This document shows positions 46,101 to 57,760 of a DNA stretch of 64,000 bases, piece by piece (positions within the stretch are counted from its first letter, which is position 1; every line of letters starts with the position of its first letter). Below the pieces are notes generated by a model. That model was given only the letters and a program-made list of their open reading frames with translations, had not been told where the DNA came from and ran no database searches. Source of the DNA: Yamagishiella unicocca. Its lineage: Eukaryota; Chlorophyta; Chlorophyceae; Chlamydomonadales; Volvocaceae. Made by a program: the position numbers and the translations under genes. Location of the stretch: NCBI GenBank assembly GCA_003116995.1, contig BDSL01000012.1:1167001-1231000 (forward strand). Reading direction: 5' to 3'.

Positions 46101-49100
46101 CCGCTCCCCCCCCTGTCCTGTTTGAAGCTGCAGCTGCCTCTGGCCCCCTCTGTTCTGCTTGGAGCGGCAGCTGCCTCTGCGCCTCTCTGTGCCTGTCTTT
46201 GTCCCGCGGGGCCCGCATCCCTGACCCGGGCCTCGATGACGCAGCACCCCGTGCCGTACACCGTCCTGCAGGGCATCGGCTTGTGCCGTACCGAGCACAT
46301 GTTCTTCGCGAGTGAGGAGCGGATCGCCACCGTGAGGCGCATGATTGTGGCGCAGGTGTGTATGTGTGGGGGGGGGGAGGGGAAGCCCGGGGGGCGGGGA
46401 AGGAAAACCCAGAGGGGAGGAAACCCGGAGGGGAGGAAGGCGTGTAAAACAAAGGCGGGGAGCGGAGGAGACCCGTGTATTGACAAAGGGGGGAGGGGAG
46501 GGGTGCCGTGGGGGCGTTCACGAGTGCCGCCGCCGCTGCTGTTGGCCGCCTGCTGGAGATCAATCTCCGTCGTATGGCGTGCAGACTTGACGTCTCACCT
46601 GCCTTGCTTGAACCCCCCCCATACACATATACACGCACCCAACTACCCACCCGCAGACCAAGGAGGCCCGCCTCAAGGCGCTCACCGACCTGTTGCCCTT
46701 CCAGCGGGAGGACTTCGAGGTGCGGCCAGTGCCGTGCCACCGGTACATGGAGGATAAAAGGAGGGCATAAATGACTTTTAAAGGAGGACAAAAGGAGGGC
46801 ATAAATGAGTTTTAAAGGAGGAAATGGAGAAAGGAGGAAGTAGAGTAATTTTACTCTTATATGGTTCGCGCTTAGTTGTGATCCTTGGGGGTCAAGCAGC
46901 GGTGTTGGATGTGGGGATGGGGAGCATGTTAACACGGGTTGCTGCCGTGCGTTGTTGTTGGCGCCCTGTGCAGGTGTTTTGTTCCCCCTAAATTGCCCTT
47001 TCACCCCCGTCCAACCCCACCCCCGTCCAACCCCCCCTCTCCCCCCTCTCCCGACTCCAGGGCATCCTCCGCGCCATGGACGGCCTGCCTGTAACCATCC
47101 GTCTGCTGGACCCCCCCCTGCACGAGTTCCTGCCGGATGGGGAGATGACCGAGGTGAGTGGGAGGGCAGGGGGAGTGGCGAGTGCACCCGGTTACACGAT
47201 GTAGGAGGAGGGGAGGAGGTGGGGGAGGAGGGGGAGAAGGAGGCCGTGGGGAAGGGGAGGAGGGGGAGGGGAAGGGGGGGCAGGAGGGCGAGGAGGAGGG
47301 AGAGGGTAAGGGGAAGGAGGAGGGGCAGGGGCGAGGGCGGAAGGCAGCGAGAGGCATTGCGAGGTGGTGACCGAACAGCGGCCGAAGGGAGTTGACGGTT
47401 ACCCGGAAGCGTGAGCTCGTGCCTGCACGTGCGCGCCGTGATGACGTCATCGCGGCAGCTGTACGACAAACCCCCCCGCCCCGCCGCTCCACGGAGATGC
47501 ACATCCCCCGTCGGCCAGCACGAACACCAAACACACACCCCACCCCCGCACCCCCCTCACCCCCCGGGCGCAGGTGTGTGAAGCCCTGGCGCGCGACGCC
47601 GGCATCACGGTGGACGAGGTGTACGCCACCATCGAGAAGCTGCAGGTGGGCTGGTGGGGTCGGGGTCGGGGTTCGGTGGTGGGGTCCGGGGTGGGGTTGA
47701 GCTGGGGTTCGGTTGCCATCTGCGCAGTTCGATTGTGGAGTTGTAGAAACTGTTACAGTGAGCCCCAGACTCGGCGACACTCGGGGGAGTCTCGAGTGGC
47801 CGGCTGTCACATGCGTTCGCAGCTGCGGCTCAGGCTGCCAGCACTGGGTGATGGAGCCGCTGCCTCCGCGCCCGCGCCGCCCCCCTTGCCGAGAGTTCGA
47901 AACTCAGGGACTACGAAAGCTAGCTCCCGCCTCATGCTGTAACATCCCCGGTTCGAATCCTGTGGCCCGCAGGAGGTGAACCCCATGCTGGGCTTCCGCG
48001 GCTGCCGCCTGGGCATCACCTACCCGGAGATCACCGAGATGCAGGTGGGGCTTGGATGGAAGCGTGCGTATGTGGTGGGGTGCGGATGGGTTTGGTTTCG
48101 GAGGCGGTGGCTGTACGACGCCCTTCATCGCAGCCAGCCCAACTCCCGCACTCGCGCGAACCGAAAGTGACAAACAACGGATCCTTACAACGCCAACCTT
48201 TCCTCGCCATAAGGAAAGCGCTGAAAGCTCTCCCTGCCGGACCAGCCCCTCCTCCCCCTCCTCCCCCTGCCCCAAGTCCCCCAGCATGCATCTCCAAAAA
48301 CGTCTATCTATCCTACACGGTTCTTCCTTTCGTACACGATGGGTTTCCTTGCAACCAACCTCCCCCTGCCCCTCCTCGCACCCCCCTCTCCCCCCAGGTC
48401 CGCGCCATGTTCGAGGCGGCCGTGTTGGTGCTCAAGAGCGGAGGCTCCGTGCAGCTGGATGTGATGGTGCCGCTGGTGGGCTCTGCAACGGAGCTCAAGA
48501 ACCAGGAGCAGCTCATCCGGGGGGTGGCGGAGCAGGTGTGCTGGGGTAGGGCTGCGGAGAGGCCCGGGAGGGGTACTGAAGGATGGTGGCGGTGTGGTTG
48601 TGTGGGTGTGGGTGGGTGTGGGCGATGGCTTTTTCCGTGGCGGTGTGGCGGTGCTGGGTCGGGAGGTGCCGTACATGGTTGCGGGAGGCCGTGTGTGTGT
48701 GTGTGTGTGTTTGTTCCCCGCTACGTGTCTCCTGAGAGCCTGATCAAGCACGGCTCCCGACCGGACACCCTTCCTGGGCCGAACCGGGCGTATCAGGTTC
48801 CAAACGTTGTGTTTTGCCGCCCCCGGCCTCCCGCCCCCTGCCCGCCGCAACCCCCCGCCCCCGCCCCCTCGCCCCCCGCCTCCTCCCCCAGGTCATGTCC
48901 GAGGCAGGAGTGCGCGTGCCGCACCGCGTGGGCACCATGATTGAGGTCCCGCGCGCGGCGCTTCAGGCGGGAGCCATCGCTCGCACCGCCGAGTTCTTCT
49001 CCTTCGGCACCAACGACCTTACGCAGATGACCTTCGGCTACTCACGTGACGACATCGGGAAGTTTCTGCCGTCGTACCTGGAGAAGGGGATACTGCCGTA

Positions 49101-49889
49101 CGACCCGTTCCAGGTGAGGCGGTCGCAAGGGAAACCCGGTGACGGGGCGGGCGAGAAGATTACAGTAGCTGGTGACGAAAATACCCGGTTACACGACATG
49201 GCGAGGCGAGGGGGAAACCCATGTTGCAACCCACCTGAAAAACCATTGTCGTACGGTGTCGTACGGTGTCGTACTTTGCCGTGCAGGTCCTGGACCAGGA
49301 GGGCGTGGGCGAGCTGATCAAGTTCGCTGTGGAGCGCGGTCGGGCCACCCGGCCGGATCTGAAGATCGGCCTCTGTGGGGAGCAGGGGGGAGAGCCCAGG
49401 ACGGTGGCCTTCCTACACGAGGTGGGTTGCGGTGGATGCGGTGGATGCGGTGGATGCGGTGATAACGCATCTGAAGCGACGAGGGAGGGAAGGGGCACTA
49501 CTTTAGGTGAAGGTTGGAAAAATGGTTTCGCGGTGGGGGAGTCGGGGTGGGATGGATGCAGGGCGGTGAAGTGGGTGACGAAGGAACGCCGGGGGTTCGA
49601 GCTGGTGGCTGGTTGTGTGAGGTGGTGTTGTTGTAACGGTTACAATGGGTTCCAGACCAAAAGGTAGAACCATCGGGCACATCGCCTGACACTGTGTGCG
49701 TGTGTGTTGAGTTTGGGGCCGCCCGTTGCGTGTCGCTGACCTGCTGCCGAGCGGACATCACCGCCACGACTTGGTCGTGTTTCTGTTGGTGGTGCTGCTG
49801 CCGCTGCTGCTGATGTTGTTGCTGCTGTTGCTGCCGCTGCCGCTGCTGATGTCGTTGCTGCTGTTGCTGCCGGCTGCTGCCGCTGCTGA

Positions 49890-49924
<35 letters not shown>

Positions 49925-50035
49925 CTGCAGGTGGGCCTGGACTACGTTTCGTGCTCGCCATTCCGCGTCCCCATCGCCAGGCTGGCGGCGGGGCAGGCGG
50001 CGGTGCGGAGCGCCAAGGCGGCCGCCAAGAAGTGA
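40175..50035 (+). CDS. PPDK: Pyruvate, phosphate dikinase (plastid type)
   Basis: Interconverts pyruvate + ATP + Pi and PEP + AMP + PPi. There are 22 phase-consistent exons: 40175-40423, 40502-40558, 40772-40877, 41169-41296, 42144-42335, 42570-42665, 43055-43192, 43472-43582, 44186-44314, 44621-44843, 45098-45339, 45608-45750, 45987-46083, 46272-46355, 46657-46719, 47061-47153, 47574-47645, 47973-48044, 48398-48535, 48892-49113, 49287-49421, 49931-50035. Total 964 residues (931 if started at 40274), normal for plant PPDK. It begins with a Ser/Ala/Arg-rich, probably chloroplast-directing leader, then RVFIFGK. The nucleotide domain has [20 protein letters not shown] and [12 protein letters not shown]. 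The swivel domain has [13 protein letters not shown], with the phosphohistidine codon at 45277-45279 and the regulatory Thr two residues before it. The PEP domain has [31 protein letters not shown] and [15 protein letters not shown]. All key motifs are intact. It lies head-to-head with CASP and tail-to-tail with the ammonium transporter gene. Confidence 0.97.
45350..45490. repeat. ggaggaaacccgg direct repeats in PPDK intron 11
   Basis: Five irregular copies of a G-rich unit containing gaaacccgg, beginning shortly after the splice donor. Confidence 0.8.
46754..46822. repeat. Two-copy tandem repeat in PPDK intron 15
   Basis: Two near-identical copies of a unit containing aaaggagggcataaatga followed by ttttaaaggagga. 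Confidence 0.8.
47195..47350. repeat. G/A-rich low-complexity tract in PPDK intron 16
   Basis: Purine-only stretches (ggaggaggggagg and similar) on the sense strand. Confidence 0.8.
49627..49694 (+). repeat. Dispersed intronic repeat, copy in PPDK intron 21
   Basis: This roughly 68-bp stretch beginning gttgttgtaacggttacaat is the reverse complement, with two or three differences, of 55005-55071 in an ammonium-transporter intron. Relative to each gene's transcription the two copies point the same way. Confidence 0.9.
49785..49930. repeat. ctg/ttg trinucleotide tract at the end of PPDK intron 21
   Basis: About 145 bases of ctgctgttgctg-type repeats run directly into the ctgctgcag acceptor of the last exon. 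Confidence 0.9.
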
Positions 50036-51796
50036 TGAGCCGGAGGCGGAGGCGGGAGCGGGGCCGCACGCAGAGGTGCCGCCCCTCGTGTGGCGAATTT
50101 GGAATTAGCGGTCTGGCGAATTGTCGCCGGATGTCACGCCGGCGTCACAGCCGGTCATCAAGCATAAGGCTCCCTGGCCGGCCCGGCCCGCAGCTGAGGA
50201 TTGCCGCGCGGTTCTTTTTTCCGAAGTTCCGCAAGAAATGTACCACCGACGGCTGCCGCGCTTGCTCAACCCACTGTACCCTAACTAGTATACCAGCTAC
50301 TATGGCTGGCGCCCTATTGCGCCGTGGCCTTTGTTGCTAGTTTCTTTTGTGACCACCCCGCCTGACGTAATTTACTCGAGCGAAAGATTTCCGGTCTGAG
50401 AGCGCGCGGCTGCTGGACCAGCGCCGCGATCGCTGCGATTATTTCTACTAATCACCGTGCTCCAGCCGAAGCGCCGAAAGCGTGCGTGACTTCTACTCCG
50501 CGCGCGCCGGACTAGGGACGACGCGGCCACCCTAGGTAATACATTTTTTTGCGAGCTTCATTCTATGGCTGCTACAATGCTGCCGCGTGCCGTCAAGGAA
50601 AGCCTATAATTTTTGCTATGGGCGGTTTTGACGAGCGAGCGAGAGGTGGTTGCGAGGTTGTTGCGATGTGAGAGCGGGGCGCTTGCGAGCTTGCGAGCTG
50701 GTCTGATGGCCCAAGGGGTACAGACGCGTACATCTGGCCGTATAGTAAACTCTATCCACAGGCCGTTCCGAGCCGTTGATTCGAGTAAGTATCTTCATCT
50801 CTGTAACATCACTCACCTTTCGAGAGGTCCCGATTACGTTGCGGACGGAAGCGCAAGCAGCGTGGGACGCCATTCTAAATGCGCCGTGTCGCTCTCAGCA
50901 GACGGCCCCTGGACAGATGGAGACCCACATGCTCTTCAATACCTTGTAACCGTTACAACAACCGTAACGGTCACACCGAAGACTCCCGCCTGCTCCCGCG
51001 CGCATGCACGGCACGTATGTACAGAAGGCAAGCATGCAGATGCGGGCCGTGCGCGTTCAGTAGCCGGTGAGCAGGCAGGCGCTAGCTGCATTTGCCGCTC
51101 GTTTTGAGATGGGTAAGCTTTTGTTCGTACGCACGGCGTCCACTGCCCGCACCGGCCCTCACCGACACATGCACGTCACGCGGTGCGACCTCTCACATTT
51201 AATTGTTGTTGATTTCAAGAGTACGACGAACACACCGTCATGTCTGTCGTGCGCTAGCTTGCTCTTCGACCACTAGGCCCCTTTATACAGACTTCGCCAT
51301 GTGTGTTTACCAAGCAAAAGGCGTGGAAGCATTTGTACGTCCGGCGCCATCAAGTATGTCACACACAAGAGCCGGGACGACCGCCTGCCGCTTTAACTCT
51401 CAAAGTTTCAAAACACAATAGGCCCGCCCCTCGTGAACCAAAAAAAACAGCTCTGGTTCCATGCGTCTGTTTCGTCCAAATCGACAACGCACGTTGGGAG
51501 GTGCTACCCCCCAGGACCAGGTCGCATGGTTACTGGCAGCAGCGCGGCCCGTCCTCAACACGTCTTCTTCGTTTCAATTGACGGGCGTCACTACCTTCAG
51601 TAGTTCAGTTACTACTTCAGCACTGTACCCGTTACAACAACTTCAGTTGCTCTCAACACCCAGTTCCTCGATAGCCATGCTGATCCACGCATTCGCTGGG
51701 CACTCCTTCGTTTCATTCTACAAGCGAGGGCCGAGCACTCATCACTGGACGCAACGGACCTTCAGCAGATCAGCTGATAGCTGCCGCCGCTTCTCG
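50036..51796. other. Convergent intergenic region between PPDK and ammonium transporter genes
   Basis: Contains the 3' UTRs of both genes. A plus TGTAA is at 50802-50806 (PPDK candidate) and a minus TGTAA at 51632-51636 (ammonium transporter candidate, about 160 bases past its stop). No other gene seen. Confidence 0.55.
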
Positions 51797-52463
51797 CTAC
51801 TCGTTGCCTGCTGGTGCCGGCGCAGTGATGGGGGGCGTGGGAGCCTTCTCAGGCTTCCCAAGCCCGTGGTCGTAATAGTAGGCGCAGCCGCCGTGCTTGG
51901 ACACGTCCTGAACAGGCAACAGCGGCGGCGGCAGTGTGCATTAGTACACTCCCCGTACCGGACGTGTAGCGCATGCGTCGTGTTTGCGCGCAAGCGGTGT
52001 TTTCATTTCATTCGCTCTGCTCCGAAACCCACCCATCAGGGTGCCCCCGAAAAGGTACGTCTGTGAGGGCGTTCCCGGGGCGGCTTCTGTCAGCGACGAC
52101 CCAGCACACCCACACACAGCCATCGGCCTCCCCGCCCCGACATCAGGCTCCCCGCCCCGCACCCACCAGCCCCGCCTGCTCCTCCTGCGCGCTGATGCGC
52201 AGAAGCTTGGCCGCCCTCAGCACCGAGAACAACAGCGTCATGGTGCCGTACACCCAGGCGAAGATGGCCAGCACGCCGATAGCCTGCGACCAGGAGGAGC
52301 GCCAGCAGCACGGCACGGCGGCACGACGCGATGAGACACACACACACACACACACACAAAAGGCATATATAAAACACACAAAAGACACACCGCATCGATC
52401 GCCGACGGGGCTTAGAACATGGTTTGTCGCGTCGTTCTACTGGATGCATCACAGGGGCGTGCG

Positions 52464-52495
<32 letters not shown>

Positions 52496-55400
52496 GCGGC
52501 GGGGTGTAATACCTGCGACGCCAGGAGGCGGCCGCCGCCGCCGTACAGCAGGCCGTGCGGTACGGCCCCCGGCCCCGGCGTGGAGCAGTCCCTGCCGTAC
52601 GACTCGCAGATGAAGTTGCGCTTGGCCAGCAGACCCACGAACAGCACGCCCCAGGCGCCGCCGAAGGCGTGCATGGGCGCGGCGCTGAGCGGGTCGTCGA
52701 TGCGCAGCCGGATGAGCAGCGCGCACACGGCGTCGAACACCCATGCACCCGTGGTGCCGGCGATGAGCGCCGCCCATGGCTCCAGCACGTGGGCGCCCGC
52801 GGTGATGGTGACGAAACCAACCAGCGCGCCGTTGCAGCCGGCCACCAGGTCCCAGGCCTGCAGGAGTGGGTGTGGGTTGGGGGGGGAGTCGAGGCCACCA
52901 GGTCCCAGGCCTGCAGGAGTGGGTGTGCGTGTGGACGGACGGAACGCCAGCGACGTACGTCTGGTCACATGTTTTTAACAGTTGTAACGGTTACAGTGCG
53001 GTCACGTGTGGTACGCGAGCGATGAAGAGCGAACTGGTGTCGGAGAGAGAAGCAAGGTAAGCGGGGGGAGGTAGCAGCAAGCGGGGGTTGGAAGTGCGTT
53101 AAAAAGAGTGCGGTGCGCGCGGTAGGGGCGGTAGAGAGGCGGGAGAAGCAACACACGAGCAACGCCGCCCCTGGCTGCGTATTCCTAAAGATCCGCAGCG
53201 GCAGCGCAGGGGCCTTCCCCTTTCCCGCAACACGCAGATTCCGCGTACCCGGTGTCTGAAGAAGGCGGTGGTCAGGCACGACAGGCAGCCGGCAGCCCCC
53301 GACAACGTTGTGGTGACGGCGGCGCGGCCCACCACGGCGGCGCTGGGCACACTGCTGATGAGCAGCTGGGAGCCTGGGTTGAAGCCGTACCTGCGCGCGC
53401 ACGCAGCCGTACAGGACCTTCCGTACGTGATCTGCCGTACATGTCGACTCGCAATGAGCACGCGGCGGGCGGGTGGCAACCTATTATCGTCCACCGAGGC
53501 GGGCACCTTCCATCCACAGACGACGATCGCAGACGACGATCGTAGACGACAATTGAGGCAGGGTGTGTATCCGCTGCACCTCCTACTGCTGCGACGCGCC
53601 CGCACCCGCGTTACTCACAGCCGGCAGTCACAGTACCCACCCACCCACCCACCCACCCACCCAGCCATCACCACCACGACCGCCACCACCACCACCACCA
53701 GCTTCCCACCCACCAGCCGAACCACAGCAGCACGGTTCCCAGCACCACCAGTGTGGCGGAGTGACCGGGCATCTCGATAAGTCGGCCGGAGCTGTCGAAG
53801 CGGCCCATGCGGGGGCCCAGCAGGACACAGCCGGCAAGGCCTGCAGGCGCCGCCGTGGCAGGCAGCGAGGTTATGTGAGGCAACACGCGGCAGGGGGGGA
53901 ACGCTTCATGCTTGGGGATACAGTGGTGTGTGAGGGCAACCCGCGGCAAGGAGGGAACGCTTCGTGCTTGGGGAGACAGTAGTGGTGCACTGAGTGCGGA
54001 GTACAGAGGACGCCGCGATAGGAAGGTGCATGAGCTATCTGTGTGGAGGGTTCGAGGGAAACCCGTGGAGGGGGGACACTTGCAAGTTGTCGTGCCATCG
54101 CACACCCGCTCCTCACCCATTAAGCCCGCCCAGCCCTCCGCCTCCTATGTCGTGTAACCGGGTCTTCTCGCCACCCCCCACTCACCCGCCAGCCCCCCCG
54201 TCATATGCACCACCCCACTGCCCGCGAAGTCGATCATGCCCGAGCCGAACAGGTGCGAGTAGGAGGCGCTGCGGGCGTATCCCAGCCAGCCCTCCGCCGA
54301 CCACACCCAGTGCACCACCACCGGGTACACGAATGCGGAAATGAAGGCCGAGTAGACTGGGGGGTGATGGACGGCGGGTAGGGGGCCGGGAGGGCGGGGT
54401 TAGGGGTGAGGGGCGAGGGTTCCAGGGGGGATTGGGGTTTTTAGGGCGCATGGGGGCTTTCGCACCAGCCACAAACACGTAAGGAACAGCGATGCATTAC
54501 CAGCATGCATGCTGAAGTAAGGTGAGGGCTTCGAGTTGACAGGGTAAGGCGAAGACAGGTTTGATGTCCACGTGCAGTCGCAGCAGTTGGATGTGACCAG
54601 GTGACCCCCTGACCTCAATCCGAAAGCGCACTCCTTGGCCCCCAAGCAGGGCACTACAGGTGTGTAGCTGTGCGCGTGTGCTACAGGTGTGTAGCTGTGG
54701 GCGCTGCGACTCACTCAGGTAGGCGTTGAAATTGAGTCGCTCCGCCACAGCGCCGGCGGGAATGGTGGTGGCGGTGGCGGCGAAGGCCCACTGGAAGAAC
54801 CAGCTCTGCCAGCCCTGGCGACCCACGTGCACACAAGTACGTACACAGGAGGGACACGGTGCTTGCTCTCCGATGTTGATGAGGGGAGGGCATGCATGCA
54901 GAGAGTGGTGTGGGCGGTATCCGCTATGGGATATCTCCTACTGCGTGTTTCCCTTCGTATTGCACATACACATACACATCGGTCCCTGTCTCCTCCGTCT
55001 TCCTCAGTGCCAGGCGATGTGCCCGATGGTTCTACCTTCTGGTCTGGAACCCATTGTAACCGTTACAACAACCACATACACATCTACCCTTCCTGGATGC
55101 CCCTCGACGCGGCGCTCACCCACCTGACCGCTGTCGGCTCCAACCCCCAAGGTGGGGTCGTAGTTTTGTGACGTCCAGCGAGACATGCCGTACAGCGCGT
55201 TACCGATCTGGTGCCAGGGCATACACACACACGGGCCGAGGTGGTTTTATCGAGATGGGGTGACGATCAGGGTTGAGCAGTAGCGAAAGCAGATGGATGG
55301 ATAATAGAGGTGCCAATGGTTGCTCCACTACTTGGTTGCTGTGTGAGGCTGAGACGGCAACCCCAGGGTCGCCCATGTGTGCTCACCCTCAGCCCCGGGC

Positions 55401-56925
55401 CTCCAGCTGGCGGTTGGAAGCAGTTGCTCCAACCGCATTCAGCTGGCCTTACTGATCAACCGCCACCCGCCCCGTGTCCACTGGCTGGGGCACACTCACA
55501 AAGCCATTGGGCCTTTGGCCAACGCCGTACGCGAACCCGTACCTGAGCGGCGTCAAGGAGTGCGGCGGTGTTTGTTAGTGGGTAGTCGGTTGGTCGTTGG
55601 TTTCACGCATTCTTGCGAGCGTGGACATCATGATGACAGGAATACTTTTAGATTTGCATTTTGAAAACAGAAACCCAAGGACCGGCGCGGCTCACCCCAG
55701 TGCATAGAAGGCGACCGCGGACACGGCGGCGTCCATTACGGTTTGCAGCAGGATGTTCACTGGGGGTTGGGGGGGTGGCAGTTGGGACGAGTTGTACGTT
55801 GAACGGTGACGTAGCTGCACCCTGACGCATGGCTGTATGCGCGAATCTTATCACTTGACAGAGAGCACAGACGCGACTGCGGCCAGTGAGGCGGCCGCCA
55901 GGGCAGGCATCCGACGGCGCCGCTTCACGACAGCCGTTATCGCATTGTCGGTGGAGGCGCGGGTCAAGGTGGTCTGGGCAATGTAGAACGCGAGGACGTG
56001 CTCCCGGGGTGCTGTTGTGACGGCACCCCTCGCCCAGAACCACACGTACCCACTGTAACCGTTACAACAACAACGTACGCGTACATGGGTTTGCCTCGCA
56101 ATCCCCCAGAACCACAACTCACTTGTGTTTTTGGACCTGATGGCTCCGGCGCACAACTGCGAGTGAAAACGGGCGCGGCGGCAGAATGGAAGCGAGAGGA
56201 GGAGGCGTTGGGAAACATAGCACGTCCGGGCCGGCGGTGTCAGTGCACGTCAGCCAAGCCAAAGGCGAGGAGCCGTACGACACCCGCACACCGACACACG
56301 TGCGCCGTACGTGGATGAGGGGGTACGGGTGTCGTACGAAGGCCACAACCCAAGTGCGGTGACATACACACGACCAGGACGCCAGAACACGCGGCGATGC
56401 GCACTCCGGTAGCGGAGGCACCCTCCTTAAGACAGCCTTTCGCCACTCCTGCTGGCCGCCAAGCCTCGCCCGCGGCCGACGCCCTCTCCCCCGCGACGCC
56501 AAGATACTGGTAGACCCGCTACGTACCCAAACAGGAAAAAAGCCCTCCCCACAATCGCCAACTACCAACAGCCAACCACCAACCACCAACCCACCATCGC
56601 GAAGCCGGCGTGCATCACGAAGACCAGCGCCCCGCACAGCACCAGGTAGAGCGTATTGAGGCCGATGATGGCGGACTGCAGCTTGTCGCCGGTGGCGAAC
56701 TGGCCGCACAAGAGCTGCGCGGATGTGGAGGGGCGCGGAGGAGCGCGGAGGAGGTGACCCGTGGGGCGCGGCTCGTCGACGCGGGGAGCTGCCCGCAGCA
56801 ACGGCATGTACGGCATGTACGGCACCTGTTTGTGCAACGACCCCCTCCCCCACCTGTGCGCGGGCGGAGTCATTGCCAAGAGCCGGCGCGATGGCGGCAA
56901 CGCAGGAGGCGAGGTCGGAAGCCAT
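51797..56925 (-). CDS. AMT1: AMT1-type ammonium transporter
   Basis: Imports ammonium across the plasma membrane as a trimer of 11-helix subunits. Thirteen phase-consistent exons: 56925-56854, 56714-56595, 56156-56123 (34 nt), 55759-55696, 55542-55500, 55207-55124, 54814-54715, 54356-54186, 53840-53714, 53390-53249, 52857-52513, 52283-52167, 51907-51797; 509 residues, usual for AMT1. Visible signatures: GFAM + [64 protein letters not shown] (carrying the conserved Asp and the first pore His), [36 protein letters not shown] (second pore His), and the regulatory tail [14 protein letters not shown]. Plant AMT1 has a phosphorylated Thr in the tail; here Ser is at that place. The isoform number is not determinable. 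It converges on PPDK. Confidence 0.95.
52335..52360. repeat. (AC)n microsatellite in an ammonium-transporter intron
   Basis: About 12 ac dinucleotides; a second run lies at 52471-52494. Confidence 0.9.
52840..52927. repeat. Direct duplication across a splice acceptor of the ammonium transporter gene
   Basis: The identical 35 bases at 52840-52874 and 52893-52927 span the last bases of an intron and the first 18 of the exon ending at 52857. A decoy acceptor therefore lies 53 bases upstream of the true one. Confidence 0.88.
55005..55071 (-). repeat. Dispersed intronic repeat, copy in an ammonium-transporter intron
   Basis: Partner of 49627-49694. Shorter relatives of its cgttacaacaac end are at 50948, 51631, 52980 and 56056. 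Confidence 0.9.
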
Positions 56926-57760
56926 GGTGGCGGCGGTGCCGGCGGCGGCGGTGATGTCACGGCTGTGCTGCTGTCTTACGCGGGCGCGGAAGGAGCGAGG
57001 TGCGCCGATGACCGGCCTACGGAGCGGGTTGAGGCGGAAAACGGGCGGGTTGGTGGTTTAGGCGGAAAACGGGGGTGGGGGTGGTTGAGGCGGAAAATGG
57101 GGGTGGGGGTGGTTGAGGCGGAAAACGGGCGGGTTGGTGGTGGGCCTTCGAACCTAGGGGGGCCCCTGGCGGTCGTACCCGTGTGGCGCGAGGTAAGGAT
57201 GGGTGAGGTCGGCCCAGACGCCGCGGCGGGAAGGTTGCAGAAAAGAACCGGTTACTCGACACGCGGTCGGGGGCGCGCGCGGTCGGCTTAGTCAAGTCGA
57301 TGGAACCGGCTGGTATGATATTATGCAGCGGCTGAAGCTGAAGGAGGAAAGTGTGACGCCAGGAGGTAAGACGTGGTGTGCATCGCAAGCCCAGCGCAAG
57401 GGAGAGAGGTTTTGGTGGATAGTTCTGGAAGGAGGAAGGCAGGTCGGAGAGCACAGCACCGCTTCGCTGCGCGGCGCTGCTCCGCGGCCTCCAATCCAGC
57501 GCTGTGGCTGAAAATGTATGATGCATTTTGTTACCGGAACATGGACATTGTGCGCACACCTCTTGTTCGCAGCGAGGAAGTCCGAGAGATATGGCTTCGC
57601 AAATCCGCGGTTCCGGCAAGCGTCCGTGCGCCGCTTTGGCGCCAAAACAACACAGGCGACAGCCGGCGAGGATATCCGAAGGGCGGTCTGAGGTTCAAGT
57701 TGCAGGGAAGGGAACGCACGTGGCCATGGGGCAGGCGGGATGGGCGGGAGGAAACGTGAG
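56926..57760. promoter_or_regulatory. 5' flank of the ammonium transporter gene with minisatellite
   Basis: Includes a 57028-57145 minisatellite of gttgaggcggaaaacgggcg-like units with ggggtggggg variants. Open frames here (for example 57373-57759) show no recognisable domain and are not called. Confidence 0.45.

Noticed and set aside
47935..47972. tRNA-like T-arm (ggttcgaatcc) in a PPDK intron
   Set aside because: The bases flanking the loop do not pair and no acceptor or anticodon arms can be folded around it.
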